A DNA stretch of 64,000 bases, from assembly GCF_037176765.1 (NCBI RefSeq), contig NC_090022.1, positions 73,533,209 to 73,597,208 of the forward strand. Reading direction: 5' to 3'. The translations under genes and the position numbers were made by a program. This DNA is from Anolis sagrei (taxonomy: Eukaryota > Chordata > Lepidosauria > Squamata > Anolidae). Of the stretch, positions 10,830 through 22,062 are shown one piece after another (within the stretch, counting starts at the first letter, position 1; the number at the start of each line of letters is the position of its first letter). The notes under the pieces were generated by a model. It did no database searches. It had not been told where the DNA came from and saw only the letters and a list, made by a program, of their open reading frames with translations.

Positions 10830-11660
10830 CAGACCAAAGCAGAGCAGAATGGTACTATTTCTTGTCTCGATCCATACTGCACTCCTGGAATCAGCCTGGA
10901 ATCATATTGGCTTTTTAGCTGCTGCACCACACAGTTGACGCATGTTCAGTTTGTGGTCTACGAAGTCCCCAAGATCTCTTTCATGTGTACTGTTGTCAAG
11001 TCAGATTTTTCTTATCCTATATCTGTGCATTTCATTTTTTTTTGCCTATGTGAAGTATCTTACAGTTCTTCCTGTCAAAATTCAGTTGCTAATGTGATTT
11101 TAGATTCTGATCCTGTTCTCTGGGTATCCTGTTCTCTTCCAGTTTGGTGTACTCTGCAAATATGGTAATCATGCCATAGGCTGTTGTCGGTTTTTCGAGC
11201 TATATGGCCATGTTATAGAAGTATTCTCTCCTTTAATAACACATGGTAAGCATGCCATCTATTCCATCATCCAATGCATTGATAAAGATGTAGAATAGCA
11301 CTGGGCCTAGAGCAATATTCTGTGGCATTCCACTACTTATTCCAGGATGAAGAGGAGGCATCCATGAGCATACATTGGTCTCAGTAAGTTAACCAATTAA
11401 AAATCCAGCTAACAGTAAAATTTCCTATCCCACATTTTATTTGTAATAATATTATAGAAAAGCTTGTCAAAAACTTTACTAAAACCAATGCTACATGCAC
11501 AGCATTCCCTTCATTTACCAAGCTTGTAACACTATAAAAAGAGAGATAAAATTGGTCTAGATTTTGAGAAACTCCTGTTGACCTTTAATGATCACAGTAT
11601 TCTTTTTAAAGTGATTACAGACTGTCTCCATAATGATCTACTTAAGAATCTTTCCTGGTA
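10830..11660 (-). mobile_element. CR1 LINE fragment, degraded
   Basis: Matches, in reverse, the part of CR1 preserved better at 60770-61285 ('gtctgaccaaagcagagcag', 'ccaagatctctttca', 'cactgggcctagagcaatat'). It has many changes and no open frame, so it is an old copy of the reverse-transcriptase region. A 65-bp foreign insert lies at 11178-11242. Confidence 0.65.
11178..11242 (-). mobile_element. Very short Penelope-like insertion in CR1
   Basis: Flanked by ATGGTAATCATGCCAT (11162-11177) and ATGGTAAGCATGCCAT (11243-11258), a 16-bp target duplication with one mismatch. The insert is the common end 'ggctatatggccatgtt' motif of the family at 21153-21358 and 58965-59262. Family assignment is tentative. 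Confidence 0.6.
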
Positions 11661-12699
11661 TGGAACCCCATCAATTAGAGGTGCCATATTGAGCCAATAA
11701 ACTGCAAGGGTTGTCATCCTATTACATAAAGCTTAGTTGGTTAATCAATTTACTTCCAATGCTCTCATTGCTAAATTACTTAATAATGTCTGCATAGATG
11801 TGCAGATGACTGAAGTGCTGATGGCAGATAGTACTTTCTGTTTAGATGGTACCTGTCTATGCCAGTAGAAGGTGCCATTTAAGTAAATTCAACCCCTCCA
11901 GTAAGAGGGTGAAGAGCAGATGTCTGCTATCGTCACATAAAATATGTAACAATAGGGCTGTGCAGAAAGTTGTATGTTCTTCTAATGTCGTTTGTATTTT
12001 GAATGTTCTGTACATATTAAGCCATTTTCAAAATGTGAGTGGCACCCATGCAAAAAATGAATGATTTGAAACATTCACCTACAACTTTTCGGAAGAGTTA
12101 AGTAAGTCTCTCATAGTCAGTTACATTTTCAGTGCAAGCAAACTGTATCGAGGAGAAGCCAAACTTGATATGTCCCACACTGACCACACCGCATGGGAAA
12201 TGTAGTTTAGGGCAGGGCCTTTTCAATTCTCTGCTGCAGGGACCCTCATCTTCCCAAACTACATTATAGTGTATAGCCCCGGTAGGGTCCCAGACCACCT
12301 GTATATCACGATTAAAGTTTTTTTCCTACTCTTAGACATCATATAAAAAGCACTGAAGCAAGGAATTAAGTGCAAAAAATAGTTGCTTTCAGGTGGAGGG
12401 CTGCCAATCAAAAGACAGCTATTTTGTCTTCATGGATTTTGAAGTAGGGTTGATGGTAAGAAGCAGACAAAACTGGTGCAGGGAGAAGTAACAGGAAAAC
12501 AAAGGTAGGTTGCAAAAGGAAAGTGGTGATGTCTGGAATTCCACATTTTTCTGCGAAGATAAAAACTTCATCTGAAAATTGTTTGCCATCTTTATTTCAG
12601 GTAGGACCTCTGTGCTTTGTTAGTCATATAACAGACAGAGATTCACCAGATGAAGCTTTCCATATCATTGCATTCCAATGGTAAAAAAACCCCCAGTAT
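11661..12699. other. Intergenic, nothing recognised
   Basis: No gene or clear repeat seen; short open frames only. Confidence 0.35.
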
Positions 12700-13194
12700 C
12701 TATAGAACAGTATTCCCAACCTATGGTCCATGGATCACCAGTGGTCTGCAAGAATGAAAATATGGCTAGTGGCCTCACCATTACTACACCATTGTCTCAA
12801 AACAATGTGGCAGCAAGAACGACTGGTCTCATGAAACTAGTGCTACGGCAATGAGGATGTTGAGAGAGGAGAGGCTGATTACCCATGAAAGATTATTAAT
12901 ACCACATCAGTCCTAGATTATTAAATATGGTTTTCTGTGGGCAAGCAGATGACGATTACTGGATGACACATATTTTGTATCAAAAACTAGACCTGATATG
13001 GTCTGTCCAATGCAATTTTCTGAATCAGCACCCCAAATAACCAAACCGAATCTAAAGTTGGCCAAAAAACTGATTCAGAACCATTTTGGTATTAATGTTG
13101 GAGGGTAGTCCCTGGTCAAAGTGGTCCCTGTTCAAGAGGTCCCTAGTCAAGTGGCCCCTAGTTTAAAAAAAGGTTGGGAACCACTGCTATAGAA
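12700..13194. mobile_element. hAT-type DNA transposon, non-autonomous
   Basis: Element 12708-13186 begins CAGTATTCCCAACC and ends GGTTGGGAACCACTG, which are inverted partners. It is flanked by CTATAGAA at 12700-12707 and 13187-13194, a perfect 8-bp duplication as made by hAT transposases. 479 bp, no coding capacity. Confidence 0.85.
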
Positions 13195-13714
13195 CATCTG
13201 TGACTTGTCACAATGTTGTTCAAAAGCACTGGTATTTTTCTAAGAAGAAACAGCAGCTGTAAGACCAACAGACGCAGGCAGTACAGTATGCCACTTCAAC
13301 TTCTTAACAAGGACACTGAGAATTGCTGTGTAATGAAATGCCAAAAGGTTGATATGATGAGGGACCTTGTAACAGAACACTGAGATCCCGTTTGAATATT
13401 CTGTATTAAAAGACAGTCTCTCTCACAGCCATGCCCTTTATAAAAAGATTTGTCTTAAAAGAAGATGCATGTAAGGGTGCTTTTGTTAGAATGTAGGCCT
13501 CTCAAAGGCTGATGATGAAATCAATGAATGTGATTGAATGAAAAGGTGTATACATTCAGGGATTTATTGATCCAAACGTGCAATACACAGGAATTGTTTG
13601 CATAGGTAGAGAGATTCAACGCTTATCCAGATGAATGAGCCACAAAAATTCACTTACCATGGATGGAAAACTCACTTTACCCGACATCGATGCAAACACA
13701 ATGAACACAAAGAA

Positions 13715-13812
13715 ATTGAATGCAACATTCCTGCTTCTTGGCAAGGGATTGGACTGGATGGCCCATGAGGTCTCTTCCAACTCTAGGATTCTACGATTCT
13801 ATGATTCTATGA
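13715..13812 (+). mobile_element. CR1 LINE 3' terminus
   Basis: 'ggattggactggatggccca' then 'gaggtctcttccaactcta' and three ATTCTAYG octamers. CR1 elements end in such short ATTCTATG repeats. Only the last ~100 bp is present, as usual for 5'-truncated CR1. Confidence 0.8.
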
Positions 13813-14424
13813 AATTGCTTAAGGATAAAATGCTTCTGTAGCCCATTTATCAAAAGACTTGAGCCTTCATGAAAGAATTATCAAACGATCAGAGATCAAG
13901 TGATGCTAACTCATTTCCAGGAAAAATTCAAAGTGCTGACTACAGCCTCTGAAGCCCTGTATGGTTTGAGTTCAGATTATAGTCAGCACTCCACATTCAT
14001 TAAGGGCACAAGACCCATGTGAAAGTACAAAACCTAAGAGAACACTAATCTAGGAATTTCCAGACCTTCTGGCATGATCCTATGGTCAACCTATGCTGGA
14101 GGATCTAGAAATTGTTAGGGAAAATATATCAAATTTGCATGTAGTGAAATCCATAAAAGTGACATCTGAAAATATATAGGGCTGACTGTATTTGAAGAAA
14201 GGTATCTTCCTATATGAAGTTGCTAATGCTCTCAGATTTGCAGGAGAAGGTGTTCTCTTGGCCTCACTTCCATCCCAGGCACATTTGGTGAGGACAGGAG
14301 AGGGAGCCTTTTTGATGGCTGCTCCCAAGTTATAGAACTCATCTCCCTAGATTTCTTCCTTATTGTCTTTCTCAGGAAGGAAACAGCCTTCTTGTTTAAA
14401 GAAGCTTTTTGTTTTTAGTATGCT

Positions 14425-14740
14425 GTGGGATTTTTTTAAATGTCAGGAGCGACTTGAGAAACTGCAGGCTGCTTCTGATATGAGAGAATTGGCCATCTGC
14501 AGGGATGTTACCCAGGGGACGCCCATATATTTTACCATCCTGTGGGAGGTTGCTTTCATGTCCCCACTTGCACACCCCGTCACTTGTACCTTTTTGATGC
14601 TGATCACTGACCGTAATAAATGTTTATATGTTAACTGCGCTTGTCATGTCCTCACATGAGTCTAGAGCTGACAGACAGGAGCTCACCCCACTCCCTGGAT
14701 TCGAACCGCTTACCTTTCGGTCAGCAGTCCTTCAAGCATA
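14425..14740 (-). mobile_element. tRNA-derived squamate SINE with small insertion
   Basis: In reverse it reads a tRNA-like head with B-box-like 'ggtaagcggttcgaatcc', the body 'gtgagctcc...gtcagctc' and the tail ending 'agtcgctcctgaca'. Its middle is split by roughly 80 bp bounded by TCATGTCCCCA and TCATGTCCTCA, likely an insertion with target duplication. Confidence 0.7.
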
Positions 14741-14829
14741 AACTTTTTACTCAGAGGAGATGTAGTATTTTTGTTATTCTGTTTAAAGTGTCTTATAATG
14801 TTGTTTTAACTTGTATATATACACACATC

Positions 14830-15022
14830 GGATTAACTGGATCACGTTTTTAGTTAAGAGTCGAACTGGATTGGTATTGATGCATGAATTGTGTTTTTAT
14901 GTTTTTTATGTTTTTTATGCTTTTAACTGTATACTGTTGATTGTTATATTATGTTGTAAACCGCGTTGAGTCGCCGGCTAGGCTGAGAAACGGCGGTATA
15001 TAAATATAGCAAATAAATAAAT
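14830..15022 (+). mobile_element. LINE 3' end
   Basis: 'ttatgttgtaaaccgcgttg' and 'cggcggtatataaatatag' followed by AAATAAATAAATA is the standard 3' end of a squamate LINE of the L2/CR1 group. Confidence 0.65.
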
Positions 15023-16029
15023 ATTCGTTCTCTACTGAAATCCATGTAGCTTGTACCACAGACCTAACATTTCCTCTAAAGTAAATCCTACTAAGTTCAG
15101 TGTTATGTATTTTCATGTAAGTGAATTTAGGATTTCACCCTCAAAAATGCTTAAAACAGGCTGCATTGGACTCATTGAGCACATTATCAGACAGGTCTAT
15201 AAATCTCAACTGACATAATTTCATGCATTAATCTTAGTGGCATAAAGTTAATTGCTTAACTTGATAAGATCTTACACCCCTAAGTCCTGATGGTCTTCTT
15301 TTATTAAACATCAAAATGACTTTCTGAGAACAGCCCAGTACCCAACATGTTTTATACATAGCATAAAATGTCATATCTATATTTTAAATTTTTTTTAGTC
15401 TTAGTATCTCATGGCATGCTTTACAGTTCTCTATAAAATAATTTTTCAGTTCAATGATCTTCCAAACATGTTCTGTGGAGGCTGCAATTTAAATGGAAGC
15501 AATCCTAATTGACTATTTACATTGCAAATTTTGTATATAGTATTTACTTATCTCACACCTTTGGTTAATGATCTCTAGAAGATCTCATTTCTGTCCAAAA
15601 ACTGGTAGAGCCGATAAACTCATAATTTAAAAGGATTAAGAGTTAATTTTCGGGACTAGAACTCCCAGAATCATCCCCATATGGAAATATTCACTTTGGC
15701 TCTATTGTGAACATTCTCCCAAGTTTCATAGCCCAATTTTCTTGATAGTGTTCATTAGGGTGGGGAATTTCTGCTTTCACCTTTCCACCCTCCCAATTGT
15801 AACGAATGTATTTGTTTAATAAATTATAGGACAGGTACAAATGTTTGTTAGGCAAGCAAACATACTGTGTAAAACAGTCTTTGCTTTCAAGAAGTATATC
15901 TCAGCCTTTGATTCTTCAGATGTTTTAGACTTCCACTCCCAGAAGTCCCAGGCAGTGATGACCTATATTTCGGCATTCTGAAAGATAAAGTCCAGAATGC
16001 CTCAAAACATCAGAATTGAGAAGCCCTGA
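15023..16029. other. Intergenic with one MITE remnant
   Basis: At about 15895-16025 'gatgttttagacttccactcccagaag' style sequence with an inverted 'cctcaaaacatcagaattgagaagccctg' end resembles a widespread hAT MITE. The rest is unremarkable. Confidence 0.4.
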
Positions 16030-17234
16030 TTCAGAAACTGTTTTGGAGCTCTGTGCCATCTCTTTGCAGATGACACCCAACTCCACTACTCTTTTCCATC
16101 AGATTCCAAGGAAGCCCCTCGGGTGCTGAACCAGTGCCTGGCTGTTGTGATGATCTGGATGAGGACAAACAAGCTGAGGATCAATCCCGACAAGACAGAG
16201 ATCCTCCAGGTCAGTCCTACATCTGGCTGGGGTATTGGGTGGCAACCTGTGCTTGACAGGGTCATACTCCCCATGAAGACACAAGTCCGCAGCTTGGAGG
16301 TCCTCCTGGATTCAGTGCTGACGCTTGATGCGCAGGTGTTGGCGGTAGCTGGGAGGGCCTTCAAACTATGAAACGCCAGTTGTGACCATACCTCATGAAG
16401 TCTGACTTGACCACAGTGGTCCATGCCTTAGTTACCTCTAGGCTGGACTATTGCAATATACTCTATGTGGGACTTCCCTTGAAGATGGCCGGAAACTTCA
16501 ATTGGTCCAACGTTCGACAGCCAGATTAATAACTGGGGCAAATTACAGGGAGCGATCAACCCCTCTGTTCAAGGAGCTCCATTGGCTGCTGTTCATCTTC
16601 TGGTCCTAATTCAAGGTGCAGGTTATTACCTATAAAGCCCTGAATGGTTTGGGACCCGTCTACCTCCGTGACCGTATCTCCTACCACCAACCTGCATGAT
16701 CCTCTGGGGAGGCCCTCCTCTCACCCCTTTCTCTATCACAGGCACAACTTGTGGGAATGAGGGAGAAAGCCTTCTCCACTGTGGCCCTCCAACTTTGGAA
16801 TTCACTACCTGGTGAGATTAGGCAAGCCTCCACCCTAGCAGCCTTTAAGAAAGATCTGAAAACTTGGCTTTTCTGATGTGCCTTTGGAGAGTGACCATCT
16901 ATTCCACTTCTGTTTGTTCCATCTACAGTGTTGCCCCTATGATGCACTTGCCCCCATCCTAAACTGAAAGCCTAACCCCACTGTTTATCATTTTGGGCTC
17001 CTTCCAAATACATTTCTTTTATTTTTACCTCATCCAGGGTTTTATCATTTTATCTTGCCCATTTGGCCCACCCATTGTGTTTGATTTTATATTATGTTAT
17101 TATGTTATTTTGCTTTGTTTACCTCTATTTTGCTACTGTATGTATTTTATTGTGATGTGATTTTTGTTGTTTGCATATTGTATTTTATTTTGCTATGTTG
17201 TATCTTTGGGCTTGGCCTCATGTTAGCTGCCCCA

Positions 17235-17280
<46 letters not shown>
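16030..17280 (+). mobile_element. L2-like LINE, 3' 1.25 kb
   Basis: Conceptual pieces include FADDTQLHYSF (the A/D-D catalytic box of the reverse transcriptase), RINPDKTEILQVSPTSGWG, LDYCNILYVGLPLK and, near the end, MREKAFSTVALQLWNSLPGE followed by IRQASTLAAFKKDLKTWLF. Several frame changes and stops show it is dead. The element ends at (AAT)16 at 17233-17280. Related copies are at 1648-2147 and 28895-29390. Confidence 0.75.
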
Positions 17281-17729
17281 TCCTACTTTTGAATCAATTG
17301 ATTCTAAAGCCATGATTGACCCATAGCAACAACAAATTCAGAGCTGAAACAAGAACAAAACCGTTTAGTTCTTATGCCACTGTATACATTGTACCATTGC
17401 TCATGCTGAGCATGAATTCCATCATCAACAAAACAAAACAGCAACATTTCCAAGCTTTGCTCTATAGTCTAAAAGCAAATGGTATTCGAAATGACTGAAC
17501 ATGTTCCCCCAACCTACTTTTTCAGCCTAGCAGCAGCCAAGCTGAAGTGTTTCTGAAGCTCTCCTGATCAAAGCACTGGGCAATTATGCTTGCAGCACTT
17601 TCCTAGTCATGGAGCATACTGGGATAAGTAGTTGTGGCACAACCCTGAGGGTGTCTCTCCAACTGCCTATTCTTGAACTGCCTCAGGAGAGTACTGAAGA
17701 TGACATTGCTCCGTGCCCCAATCTGCATC
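17281..17729. other. Intergenic, nothing recognised
   Basis: No feature recognised. Confidence 0.35.

Positions 17730-17777
<48 letters not shown>
17730..17777 (+). repeat. (TTG)16 microsatellite
   Basis: Uninterrupted run of TTG triplets, at the 5' edge of the SINE that follows. TTG/CAA runs recur beside these SINEs in the window. Confidence 0.9.
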
Positions 17778-17950
17778 CACTTCAAGTCATTTCCATCATA
17801 TTGCAACCCTAAGTAGATGCTATTACAGGGTTTTCTAGGTACGATTTGTTCAAAGGGTGGCTGTTGTCATCTGAGGCTTGCTAAATGTGACTTGCCCAAG
17901 GTCATCGAGTGGGTTTTCATGGCCAAGGGGAGATTTGACTCCTGATCTCT
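17778..17950 (+). mobile_element. MIR-like SINE fragment
   Basis: 'tgtgacttgcccaaggtcat' followed by 'gagtgggttttcatggcc' is the conserved core found in many vertebrate CORE-type SINEs. Related pieces lie at 22265-22430 and around 44770-44890. Confidence 0.6.
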
Positions 17951-17952
17951 TA

Positions 17953-18446
17953 GGCCCCTTCTACATTGCCCTAGGATCTGATTCCAGATTATCCTTCTTA
18001 TCCTAGATTATCTGGCAGTGTAGACTCATATAATCCAGTTCATGGATGACCCCCCATGAGGGTCTTCCTCCTGGGGCAAACCAAGAATGGGCAACTTGGA
18101 CAAACTCAGAAGCAGAATTGACAGATCAAAAGACAACCCAGCTAAATGGCACTACCTAGAAGAATCCTTCATTTTGTGCAACTGTGGAGCCAAACAAATG
18201 TCTGTATGCTTGTCCATAATGCCCTGCCTCATGCACAGAGGAAGGACTGTTTAAAGCTACAGACAATGCAGTCGCTGTTGCCCATTTTTGGTCTAAAACT
18301 ATTTAGCTGCGTGTGCTCCCTTCATTTAATCAGTTTTAGACATATTTATTTATGCAATGCTTTTGACACAAAATAAAAAAATAATCCAGTTCAAAGTATA
18401 TAACCTGGGATCAGATCCTGGGAAATAGGGCAGTGTAGATCCAGCC
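17953..18446. mobile_element. MITE split by a retrotransposed insert
   Basis: Left half 17953-18042 ('ggccccttctacattgccct' end, 'tcatataatccagttca') and right half 18394-18446 ('gatcagatcctgggaaatag', ending near 'gtagatccagcc') form one inverted-end MITE of the family at 19452-19600. The insert between them is described separately. Confidence 0.65.
18030..18393 (+). mobile_element. Retrotransposed non-LTR fragment with A-rich tail
   Basis: ATAATCCAGTTCA occurs at 18030-18042 and 18381-18393, a perfect 13-bp target duplication. The insert (18043-18380) ends in an A-rich tail 'aaaataaaaaa'. Its 3' part can be read as DLFKATDNAV-like then AHFWSK with frame changes, hinting at the C-terminus of a non-LTR reverse transcriptase polyprotein. 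Family not identified. Confidence 0.65.
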
Positions 18447-19294
18447 TTAGAGTTCTAGTCCAATGTTCAATGTTCTAGTTCAATGTTCAAACTTTTATAC
18501 TAGCCCTTCAGTTGGGATGCTATCAGATTGTGAAGGCATGTAAGTACAGCAGTGAAACTCTGCTGTCATTATTGCATCTAATGATACAGAATCTTGGCCA
18601 TTCTTTTTCTCTCTCTGGTGATGGCCTTGTTCTGGCTCACTTACACATGAATGTGGTAAGGAAACCTATCTTCCCTCCTTCTCTCCTGAAAAATAGCTTG
18701 GAACAGGGGCCTGCTGCATTGCGGCACTCCAAGGTCATTTAACTGCCCCCCACCCTGAACTTTAGACTTAGCATTGCCCTAAGTCTGAAATAACTTGAAG
18801 GTGCACACAACAACAACAACAGCCATTCTAATAAAAATTGACTATCAAATCAAAAAGCAGGCCCACACTTGCCACTGAAATACGGATAAATTTATGTTGG
18901 TTAAAATTATTCTTCATTTTAAATATTGTGTTGTTCCTTCATGTGTGTATTGGGGGAGGGGGAGGTGTTGCACTACAAATAAGATGTGTGCAGTGTGAAT
19001 AGGAATTTGATCACATTTTTTCAAACGATAGTCCATCCCCCCCCCCCCCCAAAAAAAAAAAGTCTGCGGGACCATGAAGTGGGTCTCTGCTTAAAATGTT
19101 TGAGGACCCTTGGTTTAGACTATGCCCAGTTTAGATTATGTCACACTTCCAGGTTTCTTTCATGGCACACAACTACGTGTTGCTATCATTTTAACTGTCA
19201 TGACTCCATCTATGGAACTATGGGATTTGTAGTTTGGTGAAACAGAGTTAGTTAGAAATACTTCATAAACTGGCAGTTGACAAAGTGTGTCTCA
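18447..19294. other. Intergenic with SINE tail and homopolymer
   Basis: 'gtctgaaataacttgaagg' with a (CAA)n run at about 18785-18825 is the 3' end of the SINE type at 51860-52410. A C11A11-like junction lies at 19036-19061. Confidence 0.45.
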
Positions 19295-19443
19295 GGCCCC
19301 TTCCACACAGCTAAATAAAATGCTACACAGTCTGCTTTGAACTGAAATATATGGCAGTGTAGACTCAGATAAGCCTGTTCAAATCAGATATCGTGGGATT
19401 TTCTGCCTTGATATTCTGGGTTATATGGCTGTGTGGAAGGGCC
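19295..19443. mobile_element. Complete 149-bp MITE
   Basis: Begins GGCCCCTTCCACACAGC and ends GCTGTGTGGAAGGGCC, so the termini are inverted repeats, with internal 'tatggcagtgtagactcaga' and a second inverted internal half. Looks like a non-autonomous DNA transposon of the abundant squamate 'ggcccttccacacag' group. Confidence 0.8.
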
Positions 19444-19451
19444 TTCAATCT

Positions 19452-19600
19452 GACCTCTTCCACACCTTCTCTATATGAATATGATCCCAGAATATCTGCT
19501 TATCCTAGATTATCTGTCAGTGGAGACTCATATAATCCAGGTTAAAGCAGATAATCTGTGATCAGATTCTGGGATATAGAGCAGTATAGAAGGGATCTTA
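19452..19600. mobile_element. MITE of a second, related family
   Basis: Near-palindromic element with 'cttatcctagattatctgtc' and 'ataatctgtgatcagattct' halves and ends around 'ctcttccacacc' and 'gtatagaagggatc'. Related copies at 17953-18446, 26703-26842 and 29894-30050. Confidence 0.65.
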
Positions 19601-20490
19601 GTTCACAAAATGAATGGGGAAAATTGTTGTGGGTTTTAGATTAACTAAACTATGTACTGTTCAGAAAACAAAGGTCACGTGAGGAAAAGTATTTTATGCA
19701 TACAGTTTTATTGATTTAGTGCAATAGTTGAATCTCCAGTGCAACCAGTTTTCTTAACAGACACTGCTTTCTTTACATGTGCCTAGTAACAAGCAGTTTT
19801 CAAAAATAAAGGCTTTGATAGTAACTCAAAAGTCCTCCTCTGCCTCCCTGTGGTTCTTTTCATGCAGCTCACATAAGAGTGTTTTTTTAAGTTATTATTT
19901 CTGTGACTCTGAGTGACTTCTGCTTGCAAAGGGACATTGTTATATAGCTATCACTCTCTTGCTTGTTATTTTGACACACATAGAGCTGACAATGTTATCT
20001 GTTTCACAATAGTAAAAGTAATGACTGACAGCACAGTCTTTCTCTTTGTTTCAAAAATCTGTAGAGCTGGAAGAGACTGGGCTGGCCCAATGATTAAATG
20101 AAGTGAGCAATGCCTCAGGCAGCTGATGGTGGAGGGCAGCAGGGGCAATCTTCTTTGCCCTTGGACATTCCCCTCTCTTGAAAGACAGAACTGTATGCCA
20201 AAAGGTTTATCCCACACTCCCTAAACTATTCTCCTAAATGATCTCATATCACTTTGATGTCATTGAAAGTGGGCACAGGAGAGTGCCATCTTCTCCTTTG
20301 CCTCAGGCAGAAAAATATCTAGAATCACTCTTAGGAAAAGGTTACATGTAATCTATTCCAACCTGGTGGTAAAAAAAATAATCCAGACCAGAATGACATA
20401 AATAATTTATTTTTCATAGCAAGTAAAATACTTTGCTAAACTCAAAAACCATTGCTTCAACTTGAGGTAGCTACCGTAATCAATCCTATA
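19601..20490. other. Intergenic, nothing recognised
   Basis: No gene or clear repeat seen. Confidence 0.35.
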
Positions 20491-20494
20491 TCTG

Positions 20495-20668
20495 CAGTGG
20501 AACTCCTGGTGGTGCAATGGGTTAAACCCTTGTGCTGGCAGGACCACTGACCAAAAGATCAGCATTTTGAATCTGGGGGGAGGGTGAGCTCCCATCTGTC
20601 AGCTCCAGCTTCCCATGTGGGGACATGGTAAAACATTCAGGAGCTCCCTGGGCAATGTCTTTGGAGCA
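20495..20668 (+). mobile_element. tRNA-derived squamate SINE
   Basis: Head 'tggtggtgcaatgggttaa' (A-box region) and 'aaaagatcagcattttgaat' (degenerate B box) followed by 'gtgagctcccatctgtcagc' and 'ctgggcaatgtcttt'. This is the same SINE type as 14425-14740, plus strand, without its tail. Confidence 0.75.
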
Positions 20669-21139
20669 GGGAGTTAGAGTTAACCATAAACTCTTTCTGT
20701 CAGCAGAAATCCTATTCTGCTAGAACCCTTTTCTGCCAGCTGATACCAGAATTGGCCATTTTGCCTCATCTCCCAAGGAGCTAGTGAGGAGATATGTTGC
20801 ATTCAAACTGCTTTCATCCCAGGGACACAATTACAGCATTTGTGCAAAGTTTAAGTAAGGTAAGGGCCGTACTAAAAAAACCCAAAAAACCCTACATCTC
20901 TTGACTGAAAGGCATTAAGGGCCCTTCTACAGAGATCCTAAAATCTGAGAGAAACCAGGATAATAAGGGGGTTGGTAGCTAGATGACACTGCATGAAAAA
21001 CACGTGACTTCGTTGGTCTGGACTGTTTCACCACATGTGCATATGTGCATATTTTAAAATCCCGAAACAGTGGATGAGGGCTGTAAACAGGTGGAGCTGC
21101 GGACAAACGGGTGGCTAAATGGAAGGGCAATTGGAAAGC

Positions 21140-21371
21140 AATTCCCATGAGAGTTGTTGTAGGTTTTTAATATATCTGTGGAATGACCAGATATATATAA
21201 ACCTATTTTCCTACTTCCAACAGACCACAATACCTCTGAGGATGCTTGCCATAGATGCAGGTGAAACGTCAGGAGAAAATGCCTCTAGAACATGGCCATA
21301 TAGCCCGAAAAAATCTACAACAACCCAGTGATTCCGGCCATGAAAGCCTTTGACAATAAATTCCCATGAGA
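21140..21371. mobile_element. Penelope-like short insertion with 13-bp target duplication
   Basis: AATTCCCATGAGA flanks at 21140-21152 and 21359-21371 are identical. The 206-bp insert starts GTTGTTGTAGGTTTTT and, near its other end, contains AAAAAATCTACAACAAC, so its ends are inverted copies of the same motif. Middle reads 'ctctgaggatgcttgccatag' and 'gaacatggccatatagcccg'. Variable duplication length and inverted ends suit a Penelope-like retroelement; that family name is an inference from memory. Confidence 0.65.
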
Positions 21372-21961
21372 ACTCTCTGTGACCATTCCTTTGTTCTGAT
21401 GTTTTTATTTTGACATTAAACAAGAGCTTGAATTTACACAGTGGGCAGCAGCATGACAGGAAAGTGATTCCAAAGGGAAGCAGAGTTGAAGAGGGCAAAC
21501 ATAAAGGCAGCAGGAGGATGATGAGAGGTGGCAAGAAATCTGATTGTGTGTACATTTATATATGCACACCAGCACTTATGAGGTCCAGCACATCTCAGAG
21601 AGTCAATAAAAATAATTAAAAGAACATTTCTGGCACATGTCTCGCATCAATTTTGTAGATTTCTAAAATCCATTACAAACAAACCTTTTAGGATGCCAGG
21701 GGACTATTTGCTGGAACTAACAGGTCTGTGTTTGGACTTGCTGTAGGATACCACCTTTTTAAAAACCCACTTCTTTGTCCTGCATTTAGGAGGGTGTCTG
21801 GAAGGGCCCTAAGATTACACCAAGCTCTGGGTTTTCCTTGGCCATATTGACCAATTAGTGCAATCTTTAAATATACTTACTTAGAATAAAGTTCTACTAT
21901 AATCTATGGAGTTGAGTCCCAAGCAAACATGTATAGCATTATAATAATGTTATCAAAACAG

Positions 21962-22062
21962 TCTGGGGCTGGATTTACACTGGAACTGCATTATATAGTC
22001 AGTGTAAACTCATGTAATGCAGTTTCGAACTGCTTTATATGGCAATGCTGATCCAGCCTAAG
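21962..22062. mobile_element. Short MITE
   Basis: 'ctggggctggatttacactg' and, inverted, 'atgctgatccagcctaag' with mirrored 'aactgcattatata' / 'gctttatatggca' halves; about 100 bp. Confidence 0.55.

Noticed and set aside
17233-17280. Triplet runs (AAT, TTG, GAT, TTA) as possible coding repeats
   Set aside because: They are microsatellites at LINE or SINE edges; homopeptide frames through them are spurious.
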